DNA of 64,000 bases from Hymenopus coronatus (lineage: Eukaryota > Arthropoda > Insecta > Mantodea > Hymenopodidae), in contig CM060900.1 of the NCBI GenBank assembly GCA_030762935.1, forward strand, positions 373,258,632 through 373,322,631. Direction: 5' to 3'. Below the pieces are notes generated by a model, which worked only from the letters and a program-made list of their open reading frames with translations, was not told the origin of the DNA and searched no databases. Positions 32,118 through 44,545 of this stretch are shown one piece after another. Positions within the stretch are counted from its first letter, which is position 1. Every line of letters begins with the position of its first letter. A program made the translations under genes and the position numbers.

Positions 32118-33816
32118 TTTTGCCAGCACTGTCTCAAACAGCAGTTTCTAACATATGAAAACATTTGTGTTGGAGTCAATTTACCAGAACTAAACGTGTA
32201 CTCATAGCCTCTGTTTCTATTTCTCTTCTTTACTTACTGTTCCCAGTACTTTTACTTATAGGCTTATTTCCACCAAGTGTTCAACCTTATTAAATGTATT
32301 CAAAGTAGTATTACTCATTATTACCACTTTGTAATGACCTGACATCAATAACCAGCAATTTTATTGTCCTTCTAGCATTCTGAAATACACACACACACAG
32401 GAAAGTAATATTTACATAATGATGATTTCAATAATTGTCATTTGATCATACTTACGCTGCTACCACACGTAAGAATCAAAATATCCCTAAGATTTTCCAC
32501 AGAGTATTGTACAACAATATGGCCAATCGTTTAAACGATTCTCCATAAAAAGGGCATATGCCGGTATGTGGCCGTATTGGAGCTAACTCTTCAATTATAG
32601 GAGCTGTAAACTTTATTACAGTTTGCATAATTGTTGATATACAAAGGAGGTGACACGTTCGCTCAAACTGCCTTCGTTTTATCTGATATGTGCTACCTAT
32701 AGGACCAACGGAAATGACAAACAACCTCAGGGGTTCTCAACCTATGGCATGCGTACCATTGATAAGCTACTAACGAATGGTGCGTAATGCTTCATACTGA
32801 AACAAAAGCGTGGTGAGTACTTAGTTAAATTTGTAAAGCGAATATCCCTTATTAATTGTAAGTCAGTCAAATTAACAAGACCCAGCGAAAAATCTAAAGT
32901 GAGCAAACTCACCTTGAAAACGCAAGGCTATCGATTATGCCATTGTTCTACTAAGAAAACAAATTCCTAACACAGAAACAGAAAGTATTCAGGCCTCATT
33001 TTGGACAAAAATTAACCCGAAAGTACCATACAAAAGTTCTCATTAAATGAACCAGAAACAAAATTCACCAGCTGAAACGTATACTGAGAGATCCATTGCC
33101 GTTACACATCAACAGTTTAATCATAATGAAAGCTATGTGAAAGTATGGATGTGGTATCGGTTTTCAGCTTCAGACACCTAAGTGAAACGAATCCAAACAA
33201 TCGAGTTCTACGGTTAATCTGGAGGTTTGCCTCGTATCAGCAGAGATGGTGAGCGTCCCGCTCTTTAAGAGAGGTAAAAGAAGGTCGCACACGCCATTTC
33301 TTCACTGACCGGCTTTAACTTGAAATACTGCCGTTGATTTCTGCCATTTTAACTCACGAAGGAATACCGATACACGTTCAATACAGGGAAGCTGGGCCAC
33401 GTAGTAGAAGCCCTGTCTTACCGTTAAGTCGAAACTGATAACATTTGATTTGTTTCTAACGTAGCTTAAGGTATATTGGTAATATAATAGCATTAGTACA
33501 GCCAAATATTTTAATCAATATTCAGAAATGAGACTTTAGCAAACGAATAATTCACATATTTGGTAACTGTCATGCACAGACCTTGAAATATCTGGTAGTT
33601 GTTTTTCCCCACAGATCTAACAAGCAAGGCTTAGACTGTTTCCTTACATGGGACACAGAAGGAGGTCCACTTTTTTCGCGGCAGTAAACTCTCTACCCCT
33701 CCTTTACTCACTATACTATTCTCCACTTTGTTTACCTCTTGCATTGTGGCATGAGCTTTGGAGGTGCAGTGCTGGATATACAAGCACAAAAAATGGTAAA
33801 CTTTCTATTCCCAACC
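32118..33816. other. Unassigned sequence
   Basis: No gene supported. CAGGGGTTCTCAACC at 32727-32741 looks like a hAT-type element end, but no matching inverted end was found. A CA repeat of about 12 bp sits near 32390. Confidence 0.4.
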
Positions 33817-34062
33817 AGCCAGTCCCCATGGCCACGCTCGCTAAAGCGTCTCGCTTTGGTGCTTCATGGGCAGGGGATCGTGGGTTCGAGTCCCGCCTTG
33901 GGCATGGATGTTATACGTTTGTGCAATGTGTATATGTTTGTAAAAGAAACAGTAAAACCAGTAAACCAGTAATCAGTAAAAACCTACGGGGGGAAATGTA
34001 AATAGGGATACAGTACCGGAGTCCTGATCAGACTCCGTTACTGTTTTAAAAAAAAAAAAAAA
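33817..34062 (+). mobile_element. SINE2, full-length
   Basis: Starts GCCAGTCCCCATGG, carries GCTCGCTAAAGCGTCTCGC and GTGGGTTCGAGTCCCGCC, then the family body. It ends in the hairpin GGAGTCCTGATCAGACTCC and TTACTGTTT before the A tail. It is the best-preserved copy of the family here. Confidence 0.85.
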
Positions 34063-37000
34063 CATGGATGCATATACTAACTTGAAAAATTTTGCAGCAC
34101 GTAATGCCCATGTTTGTTTCCACAAACAGATGTAAAAAAATTACTTTCAATAATGAACCAAAGTAGAACAATTCGCTGGTATAATTTAATTCATAATAGT
34201 CTGCTATGTATTTTGAGTCTTGCTAGCAATACTATCCAACCAAATATAAAATACATACATAACACGAACTTTAAGTTGCCACTTTTTCTACTATCCCTTT
34301 TTAAAGGTTGCAGAAAACCACTTGGGTTTCTTTCCTTTAGAAGGTCAATCCATTTTCAAACTCTATTATTTTCCCTAATTAACTGCTCTGGTATGAGGGT
34401 AAGAAAGCATTAGTGGTGTTGCAACTCTTGAAAGAGAGTGAGAGAACGACAGATGAAAGATCATCCGCCACTGGCACATCTGTCCAGCCTGGTTCGCCAT
34501 AAATGAGCGAGGGCGTATAAACAAAGAGATGGTGAGTACTTCTCTCTTTTTCAAATAACCAAGGACGAACTTACCCCTTGTGCATTACAGTTGAAAATAA
34601 GAGGTATAGCGTTCTATCATGCACAAAACAAAAAATCGCGAATATTTAAAAGTGATTACTGCTGCTGTGTATGGTTTTGTACCTAAAGTATTTATTCACA
34701 TGTTTTCGGAATTGTATTGCAAAATAATTTCATAATTTTTTTAGTACTAATTTGTAGAAATGCGCAAGTGCTGTATTTCTTCAATATCTCCAGTACATTC
34801 ATTTACATACCTTGGTAGTTTTAATGCACGTGCATGTTTGTTAGCATTGTAAACATTTTTTTCGTTTACTTTCAATACAAGTTGAATGACGCCTTTTAAG
34901 TAGTGTACGCTTTTAAATGTTTTCATCACCAGTAATTATGATTTTGAGCGTTTTAAAAGGGTTTAACATCAAGGTGTACGAACTTATATTCAGAGTACGT
35001 TCTCATTTGTTTTCCAGGATTAACATATGCCGTTGTGTGTAAAGAATGCTTCCATTACTAAAGTGTGCTATTGTATTCAATTCAAGACGATAACATTGCA
35101 AATATAGCATTGTGACTTGGTAGGTAGAGTTGTGTTGACATTCGCATTTGGCGCAGTATTCCACTCCCCTATTTTCCGAGCTCCCCATGTCTGCAGAGTG
35201 GTTTCTCTTCGGCTTTATAACAGCCTCAAAACTGTAGGTTTAAAACCTCATTTGCAAAGAAAATTACATCGGTACCAATAGTGCATAAATATATAAAATT
35301 CATGAATAAGCATTTACATTACTTATAATGACAACTAATATACTTAGATTTGCAGTTTCAGCTACTTTAATTATACTTTGTAGATGTGAATGTGGCAACT
35401 TCAATTATTTTAACTGTGAGATTGCGAAACATATTCTATAGCACGGATAGAATTAAAATATAGACATTCTATCCGAACATAATGCGCACAATTTAAAGCT
35501 ATGATATATAGCATAAGGTATATAACATAGAATATGTGTGAAGAACAAAAAGATAATATATTTTCCTGATACCTTAAACATTTTGGCTATAATCGGAGCT
35601 AGGAAGTTCGTACCAATTTCCTTATGCAGGGCAAGAGCGGCCAGACTAGGCAATAACATGCGGCGCTACTTGCATGAGCAAAGGTCATCGTAGAGTGCAA
35701 CCTATTACTGCAAAACAGCTATTACTGCATAACACAGAACCACGTTGGTGGCAAGGAAGGTAGCAAAACTAATTTGTTTTACAACTATAGTAAGTTTTCT
35801 AGCAGTGTACTTTTTCATGTACTTATGAAGAAACCGATGGGAGTTCTAGTATACAAACTGTCAAATGTCTAGTAACAGAACAGCTTCACAGAAATATATT
35901 AGTGATTGCAAATTAGTTCAAAAAGTTACACTCAACTAGCACACTGTTTCAGTCCAGAGGTATGGAGCTGAACTGAATCTGTGCGGCATGTGGAAGAACT
36001 GTCAAGATGGATTTAGCAAACCACGAGCACACTACCTGAAATAAAGATGAAAATGAAAAGTGTAATCGAAAATAATGCAAGGTTTAATATGATGTATTAC
36101 AAACACGCTGCACTTTTAGATCCCAATAAATGATATTTGCTTGGTGATGCTGATAGGGAACTGATAAGATATTTCAAATATGCCCCGATCACATCATACG
36201 AGTGGAATGACATTTTTTGCATTACTAATCTTGTTTTTCGGAACGTAGAATGAGTTTTTCATTTGAAAGGCTTCAGAAGTACATTATTGTTTTTAGGAAT
36301 ACTGCTGCAGTTAAGTAAAGATCTAGTTTAATTCTTGCTTTGGTTTTTACCTAGTAAGGGTCTTACGATATTTAAGAAATTAATTTTATTATTTGGATAT
36401 TATTTTACATTTGATCAGTAAATACTACAATCCGCGTTATAATTGCTTGGGCTTTATCATAATGCACATATGTAAAGAAGGATCAGTCAGAGTCAGCCCG
36501 CAAATATGAAATAATTTGTATGTTGTACATAATTAATGGTCTAAATAGGTGTGCATTAACGAATGTCTCATAAGCCATTACTGTTTACTCTAAAATAGGT
36601 ATGTTTACCTCTCCACTGTGCGTTCTTATATATGAATTGTTTTGATGCGGCGAGATGGCCGGTCGCAACCTAATTGCGGAACGGCGAACGGTATGAACGT
36701 CCTAGTTCTGGTTATAATGCAAAAATAATAAATAATTTTTACCGTATTAACATTTGAAAAAAACAGTTGTTTTGTAAAGCAAATGAGCAGGATCCTTAAG
36801 CAGTTACCAACAGATAACCAAGCGATATACCTGGTGGCAATCTTCAATGATTGTACTTACGTAAATTCTCCGGACATTATTCTGTGTTTATCACTCACGG
36901 TATGAGATAGACAGGAATATAGGTAATAATGTTTGAGTAACATATCACTCCCCAATAGTTTTTACCCATTAATGTATTTTCACGCCTTCCTTTGAGATTC

Positions 37001-37954
37001 TTAACTCTTATATATCTTAGAAAGTTAGTAACTTGGTTCCATGTTTGTTTCACTATAGTGTCGAGTTTATGCAACAATGAAGCTAGCCATAAATAGTAAA
37101 ACTTAATTTAATATTTACTCATATTTGGTAGAGGTAGATATAAAATTAATTAGTCTTTAAAGCTTTGTTTGCATATGATGGCCCTGAGCCATGCTTCCCA
37201 AAGAAGAAGCATCTCAGTCTTGTTAGCTAAAAACGCCAGAAACCACTTAGCTCCAGAAATATTGCTGGCTGGATAGAGCAGTTTTGTGGTAAATAATACT
37301 TAAATCGTTCACATTGTTATTTATTTAGCTAAAGTATCTCACCGTCTATTAAGCAAACGTTATTCAAACGATACATACTTCTGGAAAACTCTTAACTGTT
37401 TAGAAACTCATGATGTTCTAAAAGAGGCCTTTAAAGCAAGCAGAACAGAGATTAGGTAGTGATGGCATTGTATTCAAAATCATTGCGATTTTCGTCTCGT
37501 GAATTCGATCGAAACAAAACCTTATGCGAAAGTTCAGATGTGCAAGTCGTTATCAATGAGTCGTATATTAAAAATAAACAATAAACAAACAAAAAATTAT
37601 ATTACATGGTGAATTACACTTATTCTCTACCCTCCACTTCACCCGCCATTTATTCTTAGTTATTGCTCCAACATGACTGTTTAGAATATTATTGTTATCA
37701 TTATTTGCTTTCTCGTTTATGTATAAGGTTTCAACTAAAACATAAATCAGATATTTAACCTAACACGCAGGCTATATGGAAGGAACTATTTTGTAATTGT
37801 TTTTTACCTGGTATATTGTCTTCAATACACCTCAGTACATTTAAATTGAAATTTGTTCCCATTTAATGTATGCGCTAATTAACATATGCATTAACACATT
37901 GTTAGCAAAACTAGAGTTTTAAACTATAGTATAAAACAAAAGTGCATTGAATAG
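34063..37954. other. Unassigned 3.9 kb, gene-poor
   Basis: AT-rich with no recognised repeat family. A minus-strand frame at 34747-34929 has an ATG and reaches a reasonable AAG/GTATGT donor at about 34805, coding KSVHYLKGVIQLVLKVNEKN. It has no partner exon and is not called. Other frames are short. Confidence 0.4.
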
Positions 37955-38305
37955 CACTACCCTACGTCGTGGCACAGTGCTCTGGAACGTGGTGCTCGGC
38001 CGCAAAACGCACCCGTGTTCGATCCCACCCGTGGGAATGCGGATTTTAACTCCCGAAATATTCGATTCCAACCTTAGGTGGGATTTTAAATCCCAATTAC
38101 AGCATCCTCAGGAAAGTGAGGAGCTACAATAGGCAGCGATCAGTTCCAAAATTAGGCCAAAAAATCCAGCTGGGTGATGCGTAATCCTGGTCATAGCACC
38201 CCAATTTCGCCGGGTCTATTGGGTGAGCGTTCACCTCTGCCGTGCATAAGCGGTCATAAGGTCGACAGTCGGGTTCGCAGGCCCAGGAGTGCATGATACT
38301 GAATT
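37955..38305 (+). mobile_element. SINE3 (tRNA-derived), single copy
   Basis: Head with CGTCGTGGCACAGTGCTCTGG and CGTGTTCGATCCCACCCGTGG (B box), then a GC-richer body ending near GGGTTCGCAGGCCCAGG. GTGCATTGAATA before and GTGCATGATACTGAAT after may be a worn target duplication. The family was seen once. Confidence 0.55.
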
Positions 38306-38339
38306 AATCGTAATATAATGAGTGCATATACTACACGTT

Positions 38340-38540
38340 ATTGTTTGTTAACAACGCTGTCAATTGTCAGCATTTCAGTGTTGCTGTTGTGCCGCGATTT
38401 TGTCCCGCAGGAGTTCTTTTACATGCCAGTAACTTTACCTTTAAACACACTTTAAAACCATTGGTCTCGGCCTAGTATGAACCCGGGACCTTGGGATCAG
38501 AAGCCCAGCGTCTAATCAACCCAATCAAACAGTTCGAATC
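38340..38540 (-). mobile_element. SINE4, reverse copy
   Basis: Minus strand carries a tRNA-like head with GATTGGGTTGATTAGACG and CCCGGGTTCATACTAGG (B box), then TTTAAAGTGTGTTTAAAGG, GTAAAAGAACTCCTGCGGG and GACAGCGTTGTTAACAA, matching 27418-27640. Confidence 0.7.
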
Positions 38541-39289
38541 ATAGTACACGCAACCTTCACTAGCGCAACCGTAATCGTTTTGCATAACCCCAGGAGATGT
38601 CTTTATATTTAAGCAACATACCAGGGCAGTACAGTGGAACAGTCATGGTTAACTTAGCTGAATTTAAAGATAATGATGGTAGTTTTTTCTCGTAACACTT
38701 TGTGGGCTACTGTTCAACACGTCTCACACTTTCCCTGCTTGGCAAACGACTGATAAATTTGCTGACATCTAAATTTCTGAATGCACCACCGTCACAGAAT
38801 AGAGTATACAGAAAGGAAACACGAGGGTGGCTCCTTTGATGTGCTTGAAGCCAAAATCTGCGCTAGACGCCATATTGGGACCTAGTAAACGCAAAGCGAA
38901 CGCTGTTTATACCATTTTAAGCATAAACGTGTAAAATAAAAAGGCACGAACATATGTATGAGTAATAACAATATCATATGTGGCATACACATGATTTTCT
39001 CTGCTTGCTCTCCCACTTACTATTTATACGGCTGCTTATTATTCTGTTTCCTGCTAATAGAGATACATTTTAATTGCGCATTTAGTTAGAGCCAAATCTT
39101 TTCGATGCCAGAAGCTATATGATGCTTTGAAATCCCATTCTATTTGCAAGAACTTGGGAAAAAAAAACCTGAGTGGTAATTTTCACGAAAGAAAATGTAT
39201 ACGTATTTGAACATTTTTAATCAATAACAGGGGGGATTTCGAAAATGGTTAACACCATAAAAAATGTGCATGACAAATTGTGGGCTGTA

Positions 39290-40345
39290 ACAGGATCTAC
39301 ATTCTCTGTATAGTAAGATGTTATCTATCTCTTACGGTTTTGATTAATATATCGCAGGTTTAAGATATTTTTATGACAAACGAAATGTATAACTTGAATT
39401 TTCTGGGAAGAGTCTCTGAAGACCTCTTTATTCTAGATTACTTTTATATAAATTTTGTATAACTGGTAAACCGTAAGAGATAGACAAAAACGTAGTGCAT
39501 AAAATCTGACATGTGCCATTCACATAACGTTCTCTAGCTGTTCCACAAACAAACTTTTTTTATAAAAGATTATTCTTTTACCTAGGCCATGCAAAGCAAA
39601 ATAAACATTAGCATAAATGATCTATTACTTGCTTCCTTGTAAATAGAAGGGAAATAAGGGAATACATTACGCCAAAGTGATGGTCAAATGTTTTAAAAGC
39701 TGGTCGTTATGTGAAACAATTGATGTTCGGTTCGCCTTTATGGTTCCGTTGGAGAAAGGTTAATTAGTTTAAAATTGAAACCAATTACAAGGGATATCTT
39801 AAAACCGCCAGCTCTACATAAAAAACTATATGACATAAATTGTGTGTTTTAACGAGATCTACATTTTATGTAGTAAGTTTTTGTCTATATCTTACGGTTT
39901 AACCGTTGTGCAAAAATCTGCAAACCCCTACCAGAACAAAGAGCTCTTCAGAGGCTATTCCCAGAGAATTCAAAATATACATTTTATTTGTACAAAATAA
40001 AATATACAGTATTTTAATCAAAATCGTTAGCTATTTTTGAGAAAATCAAAATTTTCGTAAAATTTTCTATGTAAAGGGTACTTGAGCTTGGGAACTTTCA
40101 TGAAAATCTTCGTGTCGCATCCTTGGAAGACACTTAGCTTAAATACCATAGTTACCGGCTTTTACAAGATTTAACAACGCTTTAGCCTGTGCATTCTCTT
40201 ATTTCTCTTCTACTTACAAAGAAGCAAGTATTAAGACAAATTATGGTATTTTTTATCTTGATTAGCATGATGTAGATAAAAGAATCATCTTTTGTAAGAA
40301 AATTTTGTTTGTGGAACAGCTATATAAAGTCTTACGAATGGAACA
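39290..40345. mobile_element. Element X, copy X4, rearranged with inverted parts
   Basis: Pieces of X occur in both orientations. 39300-39345 is forward and 39345-39500 reverse, giving an inverted pair TATCTCTTACGGTTT / AAACCGTAAGAGATA. 39540-40150 is forward (both main modules). 40160-40340 is the first module again in reverse. The whole can fold into long hairpins. Confidence 0.6.
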
Positions 40346-40918
40346 TATCACATTTTAAGACTGTTTTGTTTGCTGAGCATATCTACAAAACAAACTGTAG
40401 CAACATGAAATTATGGTTATCAAAATATATAAATAAGAGTAAATAACCAAGTGATTCAATGGGCTGCCAAATTTTATTTAATAAAATAATAAAACAGCTT
40501 AATACGTTGATCCAGAATGGACAGTAAATATGATTAGGCAGAATGAATCAGTCCTATCATAGAAAGAAAAAAAAAAAAAAACAACTGAAGCTTGATGCAA
40601 ATACATGTAAACCACATTATTAACTTTACAGGAGACATTCCATGTTTCTTTGTCATATTAATTGTATTTGAATTATTTTTACGTTAGGTGCTGAGCAGCA
40701 TTGGCCGCCTTTTCTCTTACTACTTGCTCATTATAAGAGCAGTAAAGCTTTAAGAGACAACAAATATTCTAACTTGTAGTGTATAATATAACCATTGAGT
40801 ACAGTATAATCTCAGTAGCTAAAACACACAATTAATAACATTAAGAAAATGTATATTTGTATATGTATGTATATTATGAACAATATAGCTGTTTACTCGG
40901 TCCAGGTATGGCGGAATT

Positions 40919-40930
40919 CGCGCATGCGCA
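40919..40930. promoter_or_regulatory. NRF1-like palindrome GCGCATGCGC
   Basis: A GC-rich palindrome in an AT-rich neighbourhood, matching the known NRF1 (Drosophila ewg) site form. It lies about 90 bp upstream of an ATG-started 46-codon frame at 41018-41158. A similar GCATGCGC lies at 15022-15031 inside the hAT-like element, so chance or transposon origin is possible. Confidence 0.3.
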
Positions 40931-41017
40931 CTGAATTTTGGCGCACGGACTACAGCGGAGTTTCCTTTCTGTATGGTCTCTATTCTGTGCCACCGTCATC
41001 AGCTGTAAATAGGAGTC

Positions 41018-41158
41018 ATGAGTGAATCCACACAAAAACCTGAACAGACCTCCGGCTACAACCAAGTCGGTTTCAATACAATGGAATCTCCTGTAGATGG
41101 ATGGCATGCGAATGCTCCAAAACCAATGAGAATTAGTAGGAATAATTTTGTCATGTGA
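41018..41158 (+). other. Short open frame downstream of the NRF1-like site
   Basis: 46 codons from ATG to TGA, beginning MSESTQKPEQTSGYNQVGF and containing PVDGWHANAPKPMR. The composition is hydrophilic and not low-complexity. No splice donor or family was recognised. It may be a first exon or a chance frame. Confidence 0.2.
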
Positions 41159-41159
41159 T

Positions 41160-42265
41160 GAAGTGGTCGGTTAAGATTGAAATCGTTGGAGCTCTTGATA
41201 AAAATGTCAAAACTGGGACATAAAATCTAGTTTTGCTTTCCATGCTTTTCCATTCTGCATAGAAAAACAGTGCTTCATATCATTTCTTCTTTCTTTTCCA
41301 TGAATGAGCGCAGTTTTTTCTTTAAAGTAAATATAAGCCAGTGTCGTGAAAAATATTGCAAATAGTTTTTATTTCTACTTCATTAATATTGCCACACATA
41401 CATTTGGTTCAGTACATATGCTAATAAATTTATGTCTCTTTTTACAAATACAAATATAAATATGACATTATTGGCACGTTGAAATTAATATAATATTCTT
41501 CACAAACATTCATGTCACCAATCATAGCAATGATACTTACCACATATTCCTCAACTTCGCCGTTGCTTCTTCCTCACTGCGAAGTATGTACATTGGTCCG
41601 AGTCGGACCGATTCATGGTGTATAGAACCTCAGTGACGATATTCACACTGACTGCAGATATGACCATTTTAGAGACATCACGTAGAAACATGGTAATATC
41701 CTTCTTTTCTTATATAACCAGATAATATGGTAAGGAACAATTTTGGTACACAATGTGATGCGTTGGTTGCTTGTATAAGACTTAGTTTTACAGAAATGCA
41801 AACATTCCTTCTCGACAATATTTGGATGGACAATTCTGCATTGGCCTGTACATCAAATATACAACTGAGAAAGTGCCTTTCTTGCAGCTGTAAATATTTC
41901 AGCAAAAAATCTTAATTCATACACGCTGGAGATTACTGATTGCACTGAATATTACATATGATAAACACAGAAAATGGGCCCAAGGAATTGTTATCAATAA
42001 GAGCTGTCAAATAATTGGCCGTAAAGAGACTTAATTGCCACCGATACTATACTACTCAGCTGGAATATCATGCACATTTCGTTTGGTTACAGCTTATAGA
42101 TTTATTGTGTAATTATTGGTATCATAAACCATAAAAATGAAGTGCGTTCGTAATATCTGCTCCAAATACACCCTCTAAGAACGACTGAGAACAACACTCC
42201 TAAATAAATTTAAACAAACACCAAACAGGAGCTACATAAGTGATTTTGTCGGAGAACACATAATA
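41160..42265. other. Unassigned sequence
   Basis: No supported gene. A GGTCCGA/TCGGACC inverted repeat stands at about 41596-41610. Opposing short frames at 41678-41915 are antisense shadows of one another, and neither has a recognisable domain. Confidence 0.4.
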
Positions 42266-42267
42266 TT

Positions 42268-42390
42268 TATATTATTATTATTATTATTATTATTATTTAA
42301 CACCGACTCGTACTAAATACGTCACCACAGGTGATGGACATGGTGGCTGCGTTCGCTTAAGTGCCTAGCTTTGGTGCTTGACAATGCCAA
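42268..42390. mobile_element. SINE1 3' fragment (minus) with (ATT)n tail, joined to a SINE2 head fragment
   Basis: 42268-42298 is an ATT repeat that probably grew from an A tail. 42297-42340 reads, on the minus strand, as the SINE1 3' end (CATCACCTGTGGTGACGTA, then GGTGTTAAA). 42338-42390 resembles the SINE2 head (GTTCGCTTAAGTGCCTAGC, TTTGGTGCTT). Confidence 0.5.
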
Positions 42391-42533
42391 TAACAATAAA
42401 TGGAAGTAGATTTTACCCTTAAGCACGTCAACCTATCAAGACATTTTGTGCATCCCTGTTTCTGTGATCTATGGGTCAAGTACTACAGCTTTTGTAAGTT
42501 ATAGTATCTGGCTCACAAGATCAGCTCCTTCTC

Positions 42534-42698
42534 CTAGTTGCAAGGTTGCACAAGAGATTCGATATCTGAGCGTTCCAAAGCTTCGCATTCTAGCATAATA
42601 TGTTTTACCGTTTCATTGTCTCTTAGGCACAAACGACAAGTGAGTTCTCTTTCATACGATTCCATTGTATTCAGGTGTTTCCTGAACACACCATGCCC
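42534..42698 (-). pseudogene. LINE ORF2 C-terminal fragment with CCHC knuckle
   Basis: A 55-codon minus-strand frame starts GHGVFRKHLNTMESY, continues LTCRLCLRDNETVKHIMLEC and ends at TAG. The C-x2-C...H-x4-C spacing and the GH...LxxHL lead are typical of the zinc-binding tail after RT/RNase H in R1-like and related LINEs. It is cut on its upstream side by the SINE2 fragment at 42699. It differs from the Jockey ORF2 in this window, which lacks this tail. Confidence 0.6.
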
Positions 42699-42870
42699 AA
42701 TTAGCTTTGGTGCTTCGTAACGCAGGGAATCGTGGGTTCGAGTCCTGCCTTGGGCATGGGTATTTGTGTGCTTGTAAACGTGTATATGTGTATGTGTAAG
42801 TAAAATGAAAACGGTAAACTAATAGATCAACAAAGGAAATGTAGGGAACCAGAAAAAGGGGGAAAAGGAA
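42699..42870 (+). mobile_element. SINE2, 5'-truncated and diverged
   Basis: Begins within the head at GCTTTGGTGCTTCGTAACGC, keeps GTGGGTTCGAGTCCTGCC and CTTGGGCATGGG, then a worn body (GTGTATATGTGTATG, GGAAATGTAGGGAACC). It is followed by an A/G-rich tract to about 42905. Confidence 0.7.
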
Positions 42871-42904
42871 TACAGCAAGAAAACAAAAGAAAGAAAGAAA
42901 GATA

Positions 42905-43944
42905 ATCTGGAAAGGAAATTTGAGGAACGAAGCCTTCCAGGCCTGACCTCAGGATATCACTCCAGCATTTGTCAATTATTATGACTGAGAAAAACGTGGA
43001 AAATCTCAGTCAGTTAAATATGAATTGCGGTCCTCTTTCACGAGGCCGTTGCCTTAATGACTTAGGATTAGCAATAGAATATCGCAACAACGGAAATGTC
43101 ATATACTACTATCATATTATGCTATTCTCATCTAATTCTTATATCACCACTTTTCCTTTATTATACGGACCATGTGGGCTTTTGTGTTCATGATCATCAT
43201 TACTGCTCAAGAATTTAAGTGGGTAACACCGCCAAGCAGCTCTGAAATAAAGGAAATTATTCTAGGGCATTGTAGCTAACCAGTATAACAATTAAAAATT
43301 AAATGTCCCAGTTACAATATGAAAATTTTGTTTTCAAATAATAGATAGTGCGTAATAAATCGTTACCTACTGCTGTTACTACAAATAATAATAATAATAA
43401 TAATAATAATGACACTCGTCAATTTAAAATACTTGTAGAACACATATTTAGCTACAACGTTACAAAGAGAGATAGAACACCATAACTTATCAAGTTATTT
43501 GTTATTGTTTTAATATTAAACTTCGATATCCACAGTTTTGTTGGTTACACAATGATGGTTATAAGTTTCAGTTAAAGGTGTAAAGGTATATATTTAACAA
43601 AGAGAAATAGATCAGAAACAAAATCAATGTATCAGTTGGTTTATTTATCACATTCTCTTGTTACATAGAATATAAATTCAGTTTTCTGCTTTTGAGTATC
43701 ACAATGCATTTTCTGAATGAGACATCAAAGCCATTTACATCTCAGGTGTTTATAAATTCAAGTTTATATTATTGTTTTCCAAAGTAATTGATATGTTTAT
43801 TCATATAAGTCATTGAATTACTAAAAGCTATTAATTAAACATATAGAAAAAAGAGAATTCAATAATCTTCTTAATCCAATGAACTCGTTGTTTCAGCTGC
43901 AACTGAAGTCAATTCCTGTATAAATAAAATTACCAGTAATTAGT
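42905..43944. other. Unassigned sequence before duplication copy 2
   Basis: No gene supported. An (AAT)n tract lies at 43384-43410. Sequence becomes recognisably duplicated from about 43945 onward. Confidence 0.4.
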
Positions 43945-44289
43945 ATTTTAAATAAAATTAAGTTCCAAAATGTCTAAATCATTAAAAGGTTTAATTTGCT
44001 GCACATACAGAATTGCGACAAAAATAAAAGTATTCAAGACCAATCAGTTAACAAGGTGGTCCCCGGAAACATTTAAACAATGGAAACTTAATGCAAATTA
44101 CGCATAAAGCTATGGAGAAAAGCAAATCAAATTTAGGAAGAGTTTCGCAAAATGCAAAAACGTGTCATTATTTGTTTTGTGTGTTTTACATCGATAATAT
44201 GGAATGTGACAGAATTCACCAACAAACTTTTATGCCATAAAAACACCTTGGATAGGAACACCTATGGTCTGTAACGACAGACTTTGAAG

Positions 44290-44545
44290 TTACGTAATGA
44301 GTTTATAATTTGAATACTTCTCTTCCACAATCATGAAAAAGTTATGTAGCATTTCGGTATTTCCGGAATTATGAGTTTTCTTTTCACTGAATGTTCTGTC
44401 TCTAAGGGTCAGTACATCATTGACAGTATTTGTTATAGTGGATAGGACCAATGTAAGAAAAATGTTCCTCGTGCCCAGGTCAGTTACGTGCAATTTTACC
44501 CGCAGCCGTAGCGAGCGTCGAAAGAAAACTGTACGGCAGAATTGT
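44290..44545 (-). pseudogene. Possible last exon of the duplicated unknown gene, copy 2 (frameshifted)
   Basis: The minus strand is open through RTVFFRRSLRLRVKLHVTDL and LSTITNTVND. Against copy 1 it has a 12-nt deletion that keeps frame, then a 5-nt net deletion at about the TFSEKK region that shifts frame. The predicted end therefore runs on to a later TAA instead of the TGA used in copy 1. Confidence 0.35.

Noticed and set aside
32727..32741. CAGGGGTTCTCAACC as the end of a hAT element
   Set aside because: It resembles known hAT ends, but no inverted partner or 8-bp target duplication was found nearby.
33648..34001. Plus-strand frames over SINE2 (also 17198-17461 and 54807-55127)
   Set aside because: They translate the same SINE2 sequence in each copy; the shared peptide reflects the SINE, not a protein family.
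34747..34929. Minus-strand frame reaching a GTATGT donor-like site
   Set aside because: A single weak donor with no partner exon or conservation is not enough to call a gene.
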